A stretch of DNA of 64,000 nucleotides from Streptomyces vilmorinianum (GTDB taxonomy: Bacteria > Actinomycetota > Actinomycetes > Streptomycetales > Streptomycetaceae). Position numbers and translations under genes: made by a program. Below the pieces are notes generated by a model. That model saw only the letters and a program-made list of their open reading frames with translations. It had not been told where the DNA came from and made no database searches. The DNA lies in assembly GCF_005517195.1 (NCBI RefSeq), contig NZ_CP040244.1, positions 5,474,001-5,538,000 of the forward strand, written 5' to 3'. Below, piece by piece: positions 42,453 to 50,015 of this stretch (positions are counted from its first letter, which is position 1; the number at the start of each line of letters is the position of its first letter).

Positions 42453-43214
42453 TCAGCGGACCTCGGTGATCTCCGGTCCGCGCTGGAGCTGGCCCATGCC
42501 TCCGGAGAAGCGCGAGCCCTCCTGCTCCTCCTGCTGGACACCCTCGGGCACCATCTGCGCGTCGTTCGGGAGCTTGAGGACGATCGGGTCGCGCGGGGCC
42601 ATGGGGCCCTCGCCCCGGACCACCACGGTGTCCCGGACGATCTGCTCCAGCAGACCGGCGGCCTCCGGCTGCACCGCGCCCTGGCCGGAGATCACTCCGC
42701 GCAGGAACCAGCGGGGGCCGTCGACACCCACGAACCGCACCAGCTGCACGCCGCGGTTGCCGTCGGGCAGCTGTACGGGGACCTGGGCACGCAGCTCCCA
42801 GCCCAGCGGGCCCTCGACCTCGTCGATGACACCGCCCTGCTGGGTGATGCCGGAGGCGATCTCCTCGCGGACCTCGCCCCAGATGCCTTCCTTCTTCGGT
42901 GCGGCGAAGGCCTGCAGCTGCACGGCGCTGTCGCGCAGCACCACCGTGGCCGCGACGATCGCGTCGCCCGCCACCTCGACCCGCAGCTCCATGCCCTCGA
43001 CTCCGGGCACGAAGATGCCGCCCAGGTCCACCCGGCCCTCTTCGGGCTTGGAGACCTCGGAGATGTCCCACGGTCCGTCGGGCCGGGGCGCCGGCGGAAG
43101 GTTCACCCGACGCGGCGCGTCGGCCGTGTCGTCAGTGTCGACCTCGTCGACGACCTGCTCGGCCTCGCCCGCTGCGTCCACAGCGGCACCGCTCTTCTTG
43201 CGACGTCCGAACAC
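42453..43214 (-). CDS. DUF3710 protein
   Basis: The 253-residue protein starts with GTG 43214, one base after the dut stop, with GGAAGGA seven bases upstream. The N-terminus is charged and disordered (FGRRKKSG...). The conserved DUF3710 core starts around residue 50: GPWDISEVSKPEEGRVDLGG, LRDSAVQLQAFAAPKKEGIW, GWELRAQVPVQLPDGNRGVQ, VGVDGPRWFLRGVISGQGAV. The pairing dut-DUF3710 is conserved across Actinomycetota. No function is established to my knowledge. Confidence 0.92.
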   Translation of the reverse strand: MFGRRKKSGAAVDAAGEAEQVVDEVDTDDTADAPRRVNLPPAPRPDGPWDISEVSKPEEGRVDLGGIFVPGVEGMELRVEVAGDAIVAATVVLRDSAVQLQAFAAPKKEGIWGEVREEIASGITQQGGVIDEVEGPLGWELRAQVPVQLPDGNRGVQLVRFVGVDGPRWFLRGVISGQGAVQPEAAGLLEQIVRDTVVVRGEGPMAPRDPIVLKLPNDAQMVPEGVQQEEQEGSRFSGGMGQLQRGPEITEVR

Positions 43215-43215
43215 G

Positions 43216-43728
43216 TCACTGTCCTTCCCGGTCGGATACGACCGAAGCGTATCGATTCCCACCCGTTGTGCCGTCCACGGCGGCATGACCGCCGGTGGAC
43301 CCGAAGCCCCCCTCGGCCCGCGCCGAGCCGGGAAGCTCCGCGACCTCGTGGAAGCGCACCTTCTCGACCTGCTGGACGACCAGTTGGGCAATCCGGTCGA
43401 ACCGTTCGAACCGCACACTCTCGCGCGGGTCGAGATTGACCACGATCACCTTGATCTCTCCACGGTACCCGGCATCCACCGTCCCCGGGGCATTCACGAG
43501 GGCTACTCCGCAGCGAGCGGCCAGGCCGGAGCGCGGGTGCACGAACGCGGCGTAGCCGTCGGGCAGGGCGATGGAGACCCCGGTGGGCAGCACGATCCGC
43601 TCTCCGGGGGCCAGGACGGCCGCCTCGGTGGTCACCAGATCGGCACCGGCGTCGCCGGGGTGGCCGTAGGCCGGGATCGGGACGTCCGGGTCCAGGCGCC
43701 GGATCAGTACGTCGACAGGGTTGCGCAT
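43216..43728 (-). CDS. dut: dUTP diphosphatase
   Basis: The 170-residue protein starts at ATG 43728, sharing one base with the thioesterase stop. All five trimeric dUTPase motifs are visible: GDAGADL, PRSGLAARCGVALVNAPGTV, VDAGYRGEIKV, RIAQLVV and the C-terminal RAEGGFGSTGGH. The enzyme hydrolyses dUTP to dUMP and pyrophosphate, supplying thymidylate precursor and keeping uracil out of DNA. A short extra tail of about 20 residues follows motif 5. It is co-translated with both neighbours. Confidence 0.97.
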   Translation of the reverse strand: MRNPVDVLIRRLDPDVPIPAYGHPGDAGADLVTTEAAVLAPGERIVLPTGVSIALPDGYAAFVHPRSGLAARCGVALVNAPGTVDAGYRGEIKVIVVNLDPRESVRFERFDRIAQLVVQQVEKVRFHEVAELPGSARAEGGFGSTGGHAAVDGTTGGNRYASVVSDREGQ

Positions 43729-44312
43729 CAGGGGTTCACCTCGAAGGCGCGGGCGCGCCGGACCTGGTCGGGGTCGGACATGGCGGCCTGGATCTCCTCC
43801 GGGCGGCCGTTGTCGATGAAGTGGTCGACCTTGACCTCGATGAAGAGGGCGTCGGCGCGGACGGCGACGGGGCCGTCGGGCCCGCCGATCCGGCCGACGG
43901 CGGTCGAGTAGATCTTGCGTCGGTGCACGGCGGTGACCTGGGCCTCCAGGTGCAGGACGGTGCCGACGGGGACGGGCCGGGCGAAGTCGGTCTCCAGCCG
44001 TCCGGTGACGGCGATGACCCGCAGCAGCCAGTTCAGGGAGCCGAGGGTCTCGTCGAGCGCGGTGGCGAGGACGCCGCCGTGCGCGAGGCCGGGGGCGCCC
44101 TGGTGGTCGGGGGTCACGGTGAACTCGGCGGTGACGCTCACGCCGTCGCCGGCCCTGGCCTCCAGGTGGAGACCGTGGGGCTGCCCGCCGCCGCACCCGA
44201 AGCAGAACTCGTAGTGCGCGCCGAGCAGCTCGCCGGGAGCGGGCGCGTCGGGGTGGCGTACCGGCGGTATGGCGTCGGCCGGCGGGGTGAGGGCGGCAGA
44301 TGTTGCAGTCAC
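43728..44312 (-). CDS. PaaI-family hotdog thioesterase
   Basis: The 194-residue protein starts with GTG 44312. The hotdog fold carries HYEFCFGCGGGQPHGLHLEA, then the active-site HQGAPGLAHGGVLATALDET with its helix start, and VTGRLETDFARPVPVGTVLH. The FGCG motif near the N-terminus is typical of actinobacterial PaaI-like thioesterases. It probably hydrolyses small acyl-CoA thioesters; the substrate is unknown. Its stop overlaps the dut start, and a divergent DUF3093 gene lies 58 bases upstream. Confidence 0.88.
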   Translation of the reverse strand: MTATSAALTPPADAIPPVRHPDAPAPGELLGAHYEFCFGCGGGQPHGLHLEARAGDGVSVTAEFTVTPDHQGAPGLAHGGVLATALDETLGSLNWLLRVIAVTGRLETDFARPVPVGTVLHLEAQVTAVHRRKIYSTAVGRIGGPDGPVAVRADALFIEVKVDHFIDNGRPEEIQAAMSDPDQVRRARAFEVNP

Positions 44313-44370
44313 AGCCGCAGACCTTACCCGCGAGGCCAGGCGCAGGTCGCGCCGTGCCAAGCTTGGACGT

Positions 44371-44904
44371 ATGCAGCCTTCCGCATCGTCCTCCGTGCCG
44401 CGCTTCGACGAACGTCTGACCGCTCCCCGCTCCTGGTGGGTGATCGCGGCTCTGCTGGGCCTGTCCGGCGGTCTGATCATGTTCCCGCTGGGTACGGTCC
44501 CGATCCTGGGCGGGCTGATCGCGGCGGGGGCGCTGGCGGCGGTCGCCGTGTCCTCGTACGGCTCCGCCCGGATCCGGGTGGTGGCCGGTTCGCTGGTCGC
44601 GGGCGACGCGCGGATCCCGGTCCCGGCGCTGGGGACGCCCGAGGCGCTCGACGCGGAGGAGGCGCGCGCCTGGCGCACGTTCAAGGCCGATCCGCGCGCC
44701 TTCATGGTGCTGCGCAGCTACGTCCCGGGCGCGGTCCGCGTCGAGGTCACCGACCCGGCGGACCCGACGCCGTACGTCTATCTCTCCACCCGTGACCCGG
44801 AGGGCCTGGTCGCTGCCCTGGAGGCGGCGCGCGCGGAGAGCGCAGCGCAGGCCGAGAGCACAGCGGACGCCGAGAGCGCGCGGAGCGCGGGCACGGCGGG
44901 CTAG
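44371..44904 (+). CDS. DUF3093 membrane protein
   Basis: The 177-residue protein starts at ATG 44371. Two adjacent hydrophobic helices (SWWVIAALLGLSGGLIMFPL and ILGGLIAAGALAAVAVSSYG) are followed by a beta domain (RIRVVAGSLVAGDARIPVPA, RAFMVLRSYVPGAVRVEVTD, YVYLSTRDPEGLVAAL). A repetitive Ala/Glu/Ser tail comes last. The layout matches the DUF3093 family, conserved next to dut in actinobacteria. Its stop overlaps the convergent gene by three bases. Confidence 0.9.
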   Translation: MQPSASSSVPRFDERLTAPRSWWVIAALLGLSGGLIMFPLGTVPILGGLIAAGALAAVAVSSYGSARIRVVAGSLVAGDARIPVPALGTPEALDAEEARAWRTFKADPRAFMVLRSYVPGAVRVEVTDPADPTPYVYLSTRDPEGLVAALEAARAESAAQAESTADAESARSAGTAG

Positions 44905-45887
44905 AAGCCGATCTCCTTGGGGTTCTCGGGCTGCTCCAGCGGGGGCAGCCCTTCCAGGGCCTCCCAGGGCACCTGGCGCGCCCGCAGATCCTTGCGGACG
45001 TGCTCGGCGAGCTTCTTGGTGTCGCGGCGGTTCATGACCGCGCCGACGGCGGCGCCGACCATGAACGGCATCAGGTTCGGCAGGTTGCGCACCATGCGCT
45101 TGGTGATCTGCTGGCGCAGCTCACGCTTGAGCTGTCCGCCGAGCGCCGCGTTGACGGTGGTCGGCTTCATGGGGTCGATGCCCCGCTCCTCCGCCCAGGA
45201 GGTCAGATAGGCCGTCGAGCGCTGGGTGAGCCCGCCGGGCGGCCGCAGTCCGTACACCTCGTGCAGCTCGGCGATGAGCTTGAGCTCGATCGCGGCGACT
45301 CCGGTGATCTCCGCCGCGAGTTCGGCGGGCATGGCGGGGGGCATGGGCAGCATGGCGGCGGCGCCGATGCCGGCGCCCACGGTCGAGCTGGCGTTGGAGG
45401 CGCCCGCGACGAGTTTGTCGGCGATCTGCTCGGGGCCGAGCCCGGGGAAGTGCTTGCGAAGGGTCGCGAGGTCCCGTACGGGAACGCGCGGGGCGATCTC
45501 GATGATCCGGTCGGCGAGATAGCCGATGCCGGCCTTGGCGCCCTCGCCGCCACGCTTCACGCCGCGTTTGACGGCGTCGATCCGCGCGCGGTCGAGCTTC
45601 ATACGGTCCAGCTGGACGCGCGCCGGGTTGGCGACGCGCTTGACGGCGTCGAGACGGCGCCCGTCGCGCGGGGCCTCCCGTTCCACCGGGTCCGGTGTCA
45701 CGACTGCTTCGAGCGAGGCCGAGGGGCCTCGCCCGTCGTCACGTGCGCCGGGGGAGGGCAGGAGGGCGGTCTGCTCGGCATGGGGGGCCTCGTGGGCACC
45801 CTCCGCCGGGCCTGAGCCGCCCTGATACGCCTCCGGCCTCCCGGGAAGCCGGAAGCGCCGCTTCCGAGACGGTGTGTCGCCTGCCAC
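44901..45887 (-). CDS. Conserved actinobacterial protein with hydrophobic centre, function unknown
   Basis: The 328-residue protein begins with about 110 charged residues. A central region from residue 125 follows (IGYLADRIIEIAPRVPVRDL, SSTVGAGIGAAAMLPMPPAM, AAEITGVAAIELKLIAELHE, YLTSWAEERGIDP). Near the end is a hydrophobic helix (LPNLMPFMVGAAVGAVMN). The hydrophobic Gly/Ala segment with a helical pair vaguely recalls EcsC-like proteins, but I would not assign a function. It sits beside DUF3093 and DUF4193 genes in a conserved order. Confidence 0.8.
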   Translation of the reverse strand: MAGDTPSRKRRFRLPGRPEAYQGGSGPAEGAHEAPHAEQTALLPSPGARDDGRGPSASLEAVVTPDPVEREAPRDGRRLDAVKRVANPARVQLDRMKLDRARIDAVKRGVKRGGEGAKAGIGYLADRIIEIAPRVPVRDLATLRKHFPGLGPEQIADKLVAGASNASSTVGAGIGAAAMLPMPPAMPAELAAEITGVAAIELKLIAELHEVYGLRPPGGLTQRSTAYLTSWAEERGIDPMKPTTVNAALGGQLKRELRQQITKRMVRNLPNLMPFMVGAAVGAVMNRRDTKKLAEHVRKDLRARQVPWEALEGLPPLEQPENPKEIGF

Positions 45888-45899
45888 GGCCGACCGATC

Positions 45900-46196
45900 T
45901 CAGTCGCAGTCGCGGCAGATCGGCTGACCGTTCTTCTCCCGAGCCAGCTGGCTGCGGTGGTGCACGAGGAAGCAGCTCATGCAGGTGAACTCGTCGGCCT
46001 GCTTGGGCAGGACCCGTACGGCGAGCTCCTCGTTCGAGAGGTCCGCGCCGGGCAGCTCCAGGCCTTCCGCGGCCTCGAACTCGTCGACGTCGACCGTCGA
46101 GGTCGACTTGTCGTTCCGGCGGGCCTTCAGTTCCTCAAGGCTGTCCGAATCGACGTCGTCATCGGTCTTGCGTGGGGTGTCGTAATCCGTTGCCAT
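45900..46196 (-). CDS. DUF4193 zinc-ribbon-like protein
   Basis: The 98-residue acidic protein starts at ATG 46196, with GGGGGAGAG upstream. It consists of an acidic lead (DTPRKTDDDVDSDSLEELKA), a middle EAAEGLELPGADLSNEELAV and a C-terminal zinc knuckle with CMSC and ICRDC, which can bind one metal. This matches DUF4193, a small actinobacterial family often found near dut and RNA polymerase-related genes. Its function is unknown; nucleic acid or polymerase contact is possible. Confidence 0.92.
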   Translation of the reverse strand: MATDYDTPRKTDDDVDSDSLEELKARRNDKSTSTVDVDEFEAAEGLELPGADLSNEELAVRVLPKQADEFTCMSCFLVHHRSQLAREKNGQPICRDCD

Positions 46197-46362
46197 GTCG
46201 CTCTCCCCCTCTGGGTGGTTGCGGTGTCTCCAGCGCACGTAACGCGTGAGAGGCCGGACTTGTGCCCGACCCGAGGCGGAGATTTTGCCTCACATCAAGG
46301 TCTGTTACTCAATCGACACCCAATTCGCCCTCTCACGAGTGATCGGGTTTGGGTGGCGAACG

Positions 46363-46378
46363 GGACCGTACACGGTCC
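46363..46378. promoter_or_regulatory. 16-bp palindrome, operator candidate upstream of the DUF4193 gene
   Basis: GGACCGT and ACGGTCC (7-base arms) surround an AC centre in perfect symmetry, about 170 bp upstream of the DUF4193 start. The size and symmetry fit a dimeric regulator site, but the binder is unknown. Confidence 0.4.
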
Positions 46379-46432
46379 ACCTGCCGTCCTTCACGGGCGC
46401 CACCCCGTGTACTTCCCGTCATCCAGGGCCCC

Positions 46433-46459
46433 GGAAACCCGGACTTTTCCGGGTTTTCC
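46433..46459 (-). terminator. Intrinsic terminator-like hairpin after cutS
   Basis: GGAAACCCGG pairs with CCGGGTTTTCC around an ACTTTT loop, 130 bases after the cutS stop (minus strand). The AT-containing stem and adjacent A/T run differ from the local G+C-rich background, which fits a terminator of the cutRS operon. Confidence 0.6.
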
Positions 46460-46591
46460 TATGGAATTCTCGATCACGGAGAGTGGAGAGGCGGATGCGC
46501 GTCCCTGTGATCGATCACACATGAGCGTCTCAGGAACAGGACCAGAAAATTCCGCGCAAAGCGAACGGAACCGGCTGGTACCCGAAGTGTG

Positions 46592-47827
46592 TCAGATCGG
46601 GAGAGTGACACGCATCACGAGACCACCGCCTTCGCGGGGCTCCGCGATGATACGGCCCCCGTGGGCACGCGCGACGGATCGCGCGATCGACAGGCCGAGG
46701 CCGACCCCCTTGTCGCTGCCGGTCCGCTCCTGACGCAGCCGCCGGAATGGCTCGAAAAGGTTGTCGATCTCGTACGCGGGGACCACGGGCCCCGTGTTCG
46801 AGACCACCAGGAGCGCTTGGCCGTGCTGGGTCTCGGTGGTGACCTCCACCCAGCCTCCTTCCGCCACGTTGTACCGCACGGCGTTCTGGACCAGGTTCAG
46901 GGCGATGCGCTCCAGCAGGACGCCGTTGCCCTGGACGACGGCCGGGCCTCGCTCGCCGCGGATCTCCACGCCCTTGGCCTCGGCCTCCCCGTGCACCTGG
47001 TCGATGGCGCGCGAGGCGACCTCGGCGAGGTCCACGGGCTTGCGCTCGACGATCTGGTTGTCGCTGCGGGCCAGCAGCAGCAGGCCCTCCACCAGCTGCT
47101 CGCTGCGCTCGTTGGTGGCGAGCAGGGTCTTGCCGAGCTGCTGGAGCTCCACCGGTGCCCCGGGGTCGGAGAGGTGGACCTCCAGGAGCGTGCGGTTGAT
47201 CGCCAGCGGCGTGCGCAGCTCGTGCGAGGCGTTGGCGACGAACCGCTGCTGGGCCGTGAAGGCACGCTCCAGGCGCTCCAGCATCTCGTCGAAGGTGTCC
47301 GCGAGCTCCTTGAGCTCGTCGTCCGGGCCGTCCAGCTCGATGCGGCGCGCGAGGTCGGATCCGGCCACCTGGCGGGCGGTCCTGGTGATCCGCCCCAGCG
47401 GGGAGAGCACCCGGCCGGCCATGGCGTAGCCGAAGGCGAAGGCGATGATGCTCAGGCCGAGCAGGGCGAAGAGCGAGCGGCGCAGGAGGTCGTCGAGCGC
47501 CAGGTCCCGCTGGTGCTGGAGACAGGCGGAGACGGCCTCGTTGAGCTGCTCGCCGGTACCGGACTCGGGCAGCCGGCACCAGGAGGTGGTCGGCTGGACC
47601 TGGCCGGTGACCACCTTGAAGGGCAGCTCGGAGACGCTGACGTTGAGCACCTGCGCGGTGAACAGGTAGATGATCGACAGCAGGAGGATGCCGGCGATCA
47701 GGAACATCCCGCCGTACAGCAGCGTGAGCCGTATACGGATCGTGGGACGCAGCAGCGGTCGGACCGGGTCCCGGGGGTCCCAGGTCGGCTTCGGGGGCGC
47801 CTGAGGAGGCGCGGGAGTCGCGGCCAC
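46592..47827 (-). CDS. cutS: Sensor histidine kinase CutS-type
   Basis: The 411-residue protein has two membrane helices (residues 35-60 and about 112-135) flanking a small extracellular sensor of about 55 residues. The sensor contains exactly two cysteines (84 and 102). HAMP, H-box SHELRTPLAINRTLLEVHL, N-box NLVQNAVRYNV and GVGLGLSIARSVARAHGG follow. The two-cysteine sensor is the hallmark of S. coelicolor CutS, proposed to sense extracellular redox or disulfide stress. It starts five bases after the response regulator stop. The AINRTLLEVHL and SWCRLP segments agree with CutS rather than with other Streptomyces kinases. Confidence 0.88.
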   Translation of the reverse strand: MAATPAPPQAPPKPTWDPRDPVRPLLRPTIRIRLTLLYGGMFLIAGILLLSIIYLFTAQVLNVSVSELPFKVVTGQVQPTTSWCRLPESGTGEQLNEAVSACLQHQRDLALDDLLRRSLFALLGLSIIAFAFGYAMAGRVLSPLGRITRTARQVAGSDLARRIELDGPDDELKELADTFDEMLERLERAFTAQQRFVANASHELRTPLAINRTLLEVHLSDPGAPVELQQLGKTLLATNERSEQLVEGLLLLARSDNQIVERKPVDLAEVASRAIDQVHGEAEAKGVEIRGERGPAVVQGNGVLLERIALNLVQNAVRYNVAEGGWVEVTTETQHGQALLVVSNTGPVVPAYEIDNLFEPFRRLRQERTGSDKGVGLGLSIARSVARAHGGRIIAEPREGGGLVMRVTLPI

Positions 47828-47831
47828 CGGG

Positions 47832-48494
47832 TCAGATCCGGTAGCCGGAGCCGGGAACGGTGACGATGACAGGCGGCTCGCCCAGCTTGCGGCGCAGGGT
47901 CATCACCGTGACCCGTACGACGTTCGTGAACGGGTCGGTGTTCTCGTCCCAGGCCTTCTCCAGGAGCTGCTCGGCCGAGACGACCGCGCCCTCGCTGCGC
48001 ATCAGGACCTCCAGGACCGCGAATTCCTTCGGCGCGAGCTGGACCTCCTCGCCCTCGCGGAAGACCTCGCGGCGGTTCGGGTCGAGCTTGATCCCCGCGC
48101 GCTCCAGGACGGGCGGCAGCGGCACGGTGGTCCGCCGGCCGAGAGCGCGCACGCGCGCGGTGAGCTCGGTGAAGGCGAAGGGCTTCGGGAGGTAGTCGTC
48201 CGCACCGAGTTCCAGGCCCTCCACGCGGTCGCTGACGTCGCCGGAGGCGGTGAGCATCAGGACGCGGGTGGGCATCCCCAGCTCGACGATCTTGCGGCAG
48301 ACGTCGTCGCCGTGGACCAGGGGGAGGTCGCGGTCGAGGACCACGACGTCGTAGTCGTTGACCCCGATGCGCTCCAGGGCGGCGGCGCCGTCGTACACGA
48401 CGTCGACGGCCATGGCCTCCCGGCGCAGTCCGGTGGCCACCGCATCGGCGAGCAGCTGCTCGTCCTCGACGACGAGTACGCGCACGTCGTTCAT
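47832..48494 (-). CDS. cutR: Response regulator CutR-type
   Basis: ATG 48494 is chosen because GCAGGAAGG lies before it, and the OmpR receiver begins at once (VRVLVVEDEQLLADAVATGL, Asp in VVVLDRDLPLVHGDDVC, Lys in YLPKPFAFTELTARV). The winged-helix domain follows (LAPKEFAVLEVLMRSEGAVV, PFTNVVRVTVMTLRRKLG, VPGSGYRI). The DRDLP receiver and order cutR-cutS match the S. coelicolor pair, which regulates secretion stress and HtrA-like proteases. It is the first gene of the operon. Confidence 0.88.
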   Translation of the reverse strand: MNDVRVLVVEDEQLLADAVATGLRREAMAVDVVYDGAAALERIGVNDYDVVVLDRDLPLVHGDDVCRKIVELGMPTRVLMLTASGDVSDRVEGLELGADDYLPKPFAFTELTARVRALGRRTTVPLPPVLERAGIKLDPNRREVFREGEEVQLAPKEFAVLEVLMRSEGAVVSAEQLLEKAWDENTDPFTNVVRVTVMTLRRKLGEPPVIVTVPGSGYRI

Positions 48495-48865
48495 CCTTCC
48501 TGCGAGCCCCTGCCCCAACGCGGACCGGGCGGTTCATGAGCACTGACTGTGCGTATCCATCCTGCCCCGGACGCGCGTAAACCGGCTGTAAGGCGGCGTA
48601 CGAGAGGAGTCCGGGGGCGCCGGGAGGGCCAGGGGGCGCGTGGGCGCATGCGTGGGGGCGGAGGGGGGCGTGCGAAGAATTCACCGGAATCACGGGCCAG
48701 TTGAGGTTTCTGTGAGGAATCTCCTGGGGAGGACGTCTGCACACCCCGCGATCACGCCCTGTTGTGGCACGCCACGAGCCCCTCTGTCCCCCAGAGGCCG
48801 CAGCGTGTGATCCACCCACCCTCGGCACACCCCCGTGCCACCGACCCATGACGAGGGGGCGCACG
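48495..48865. promoter_or_regulatory. 371-bp divergent region upstream of cutRS and the 57-residue protein gene
   Basis: This region must hold the cutRS promoter (minus strand) and the promoter of the small gene (plus strand). I see G-rich low-complexity sequence at 48610-48680 and a small hairpin at 48778-48798. No coding region is convincing. Confidence 0.5.
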
Positions 48866-49039
48866 ATGGACGCTTTCACCGCAGGACTGCTGCAGCGCAT
48901 TAGGACTGCGCAGACCGACCTCACACGGGCACGCGAGACGGGCGACGACTTCCTCGCGGAGGTCGAGCAGGCCGAGCTCGACGACCTGCACCGCCTGGCC
49001 GCCGAGCATGGCGTGGAGGTCAGCGCCGCCGGCGCCTGA
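48866..49039 (+). CDS. 57-residue helical protein, function unknown
   Basis: The small protein starts at ATG 48866 with GAGGGGG upstream. It is highly charged and entirely helical in appearance (FTAGLLQRIRTAQTDLTRAR, EVEQAELDDLHRLAAEHG). There is no cysteine, membrane segment or signal. A near-perfect 45-base palindrome follows directly. Such short coiled-coil-like proteins are conserved beside cutRS in some Streptomyces genomes, as far as I recall, but no function is known to me. Confidence 0.75.
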   Translation: MDAFTAGLLQRIRTAQTDLTRARETGDDFLAEVEQAELDDLHRLAAEHGVEVSAAGA

Positions 49040-49046
49040 CCCCAGG

Positions 49047-49091
49047 ACGTGAGAGGGCCCCGGTGTCGACGACACCGGGGCCCTCTCACGT
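49047..49091. terminator. Near-perfect 45-base palindrome terminator
   Basis: Arms of 22 bases (49047-49068 and 49070-49091) are complementary without a mismatch around a single A. It begins eight bases after the stop of the small gene and also lies beyond the end of the inositol monophosphatase gene, so it can stop transcription from both sides. Confidence 0.85.
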
Positions 49092-49140
49092 GCGCGGACC
49101 CGGCGGCCGGGTCCCAGGCCCGAACCGCTGCCCCGAACCG

Positions 49141-49192
49141 CCGGCCCGGACCGCCGGCCCGGACCGCCGGCCCGGACCGCCGGCCCGGACCC
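49141..49192. repeat. Four 13-bp tandem repeats
   Basis: The unit CCGGCCCGGACCG occurs three times exactly and a fourth time with the last base changed. It sits directly after the stop of the convergent inositol monophosphatase gene. It is a candidate variable-number repeat. Confidence 0.8.
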
Positions 49193-49193
49193 G

Positions 49194-50006
49194 CTAGTCG
49201 TGCCAGGCGCCGAACTCCTCCAGAAGCGCCTGGAGCGGCTCGAAGACACCGGGCGGGGCCGCGACGGCCAGCTCGCCCGACGGGGCCTCTCCGGGCCGTC
49301 CACCGGTCAGGGCGCCCGCCTCGCGGGCGATCAGGTCACCGGCCGCGAGGTCCCAGGGGTTGAGCCCGCGCTCGTAGTAGCCGTCGAGCCGGCCCGCGGC
49401 GACGTCGCAGAGGTCGATGGCCGCCGATCCGCCGCGGCGGATGTCACGCAGCCGCGGGATCATGCGCTGGGCGATGTCCGCCTGGTGGGCGCGGCGGGTC
49501 TGGACATAGGCGAAGCCGGTGGAGATCAGGGCCTGGTCCAGCGGGGGCGCGGGCCGCACGGCGAGGCGGCGCTCGCCCGCGTACGCACCGCCGCCGAGCA
49601 CCGCCCGGTACGTCTCGCGCCGCATCGGCGCCTCGACCACTCCGACGACGGTCTCTCCGTCCCGCTCGGCGGCGATGGAGACGGCCCAGGTCGGCAGGCC
49701 GTAGAGGTAGTTCACCGTGCCGTCGAGGGGGTCGATCACCCAGCGGATTCCGCTGGTGCCGGGGCTGGCCGCGCCCTCCTCGCCGAGGAAGCCGTCGTGC
49801 GGCCGGTGCTCGGAGAGGAAACCGGTGATCAGCTTCTCGGCGGCGATGTCCATCTCGGTGACCACGTCGATGGGGCTGGACTTGGTCTTGGCCACCGTCA
49901 GGTCGTCCGGCCGGCCGTCACGCAGCAGCGCGCCGGCCCTGCGCCCGGCCTCCAGGGCGAGGTCGAGCAGTTCGGTCAGCAGGGGGTCGGTCATGGGCTC
50001 GGTCAC
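49194..50006 (-). CDS. Inositol monophosphatase-family phosphatase
   Basis: The 270-residue protein starts with GTG 50006, with GAGGAG upstream; an ATG four codons later is possible. It has the Li+-sensitive phosphatase motifs: the LGEEGAAS loop, metal-binding IRWVIDPLDGTVNYLYGLP and the late NPWDLAAGDLIAREAGA. Substrates in this family include inositol-1-phosphate, histidinol phosphate and NADP-type compounds; which one is used here is not clear. It lies immediately after ferrochelatase (nine-base gap) and is probably co-transcribed with it. Confidence 0.9.
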   Translation of the reverse strand: MTEPMTDPLLTELLDLALEAGRRAGALLRDGRPDDLTVAKTKSSPIDVVTEMDIAAEKLITGFLSEHRPHDGFLGEEGAASPGTSGIRWVIDPLDGTVNYLYGLPTWAVSIAAERDGETVVGVVEAPMRRETYRAVLGGGAYAGERRLAVRPAPPLDQALISTGFAYVQTRRAHQADIAQRMIPRLRDIRRGGSAAIDLCDVAAGRLDGYYERGLNPWDLAAGDLIAREAGALTGGRPGEAPSGELAVAAPPGVFEPLQALLEEFGAWHD

Positions 50007-50015
50007 AAGCGCTCC

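Larger units (their letters stand above)
46197..46591. other. 395-bp intergenic region between cutS and the DUF4193 gene
   Basis: No coding sequence is visible. The region is less G+C-rich than its surroundings and contains a hairpin serving as cutRS terminator (46433-46459) and a 16-bp palindrome (46363-46378). The part next to 46197-46330 probably holds the DUF4193 promoter. Confidence 0.6.
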
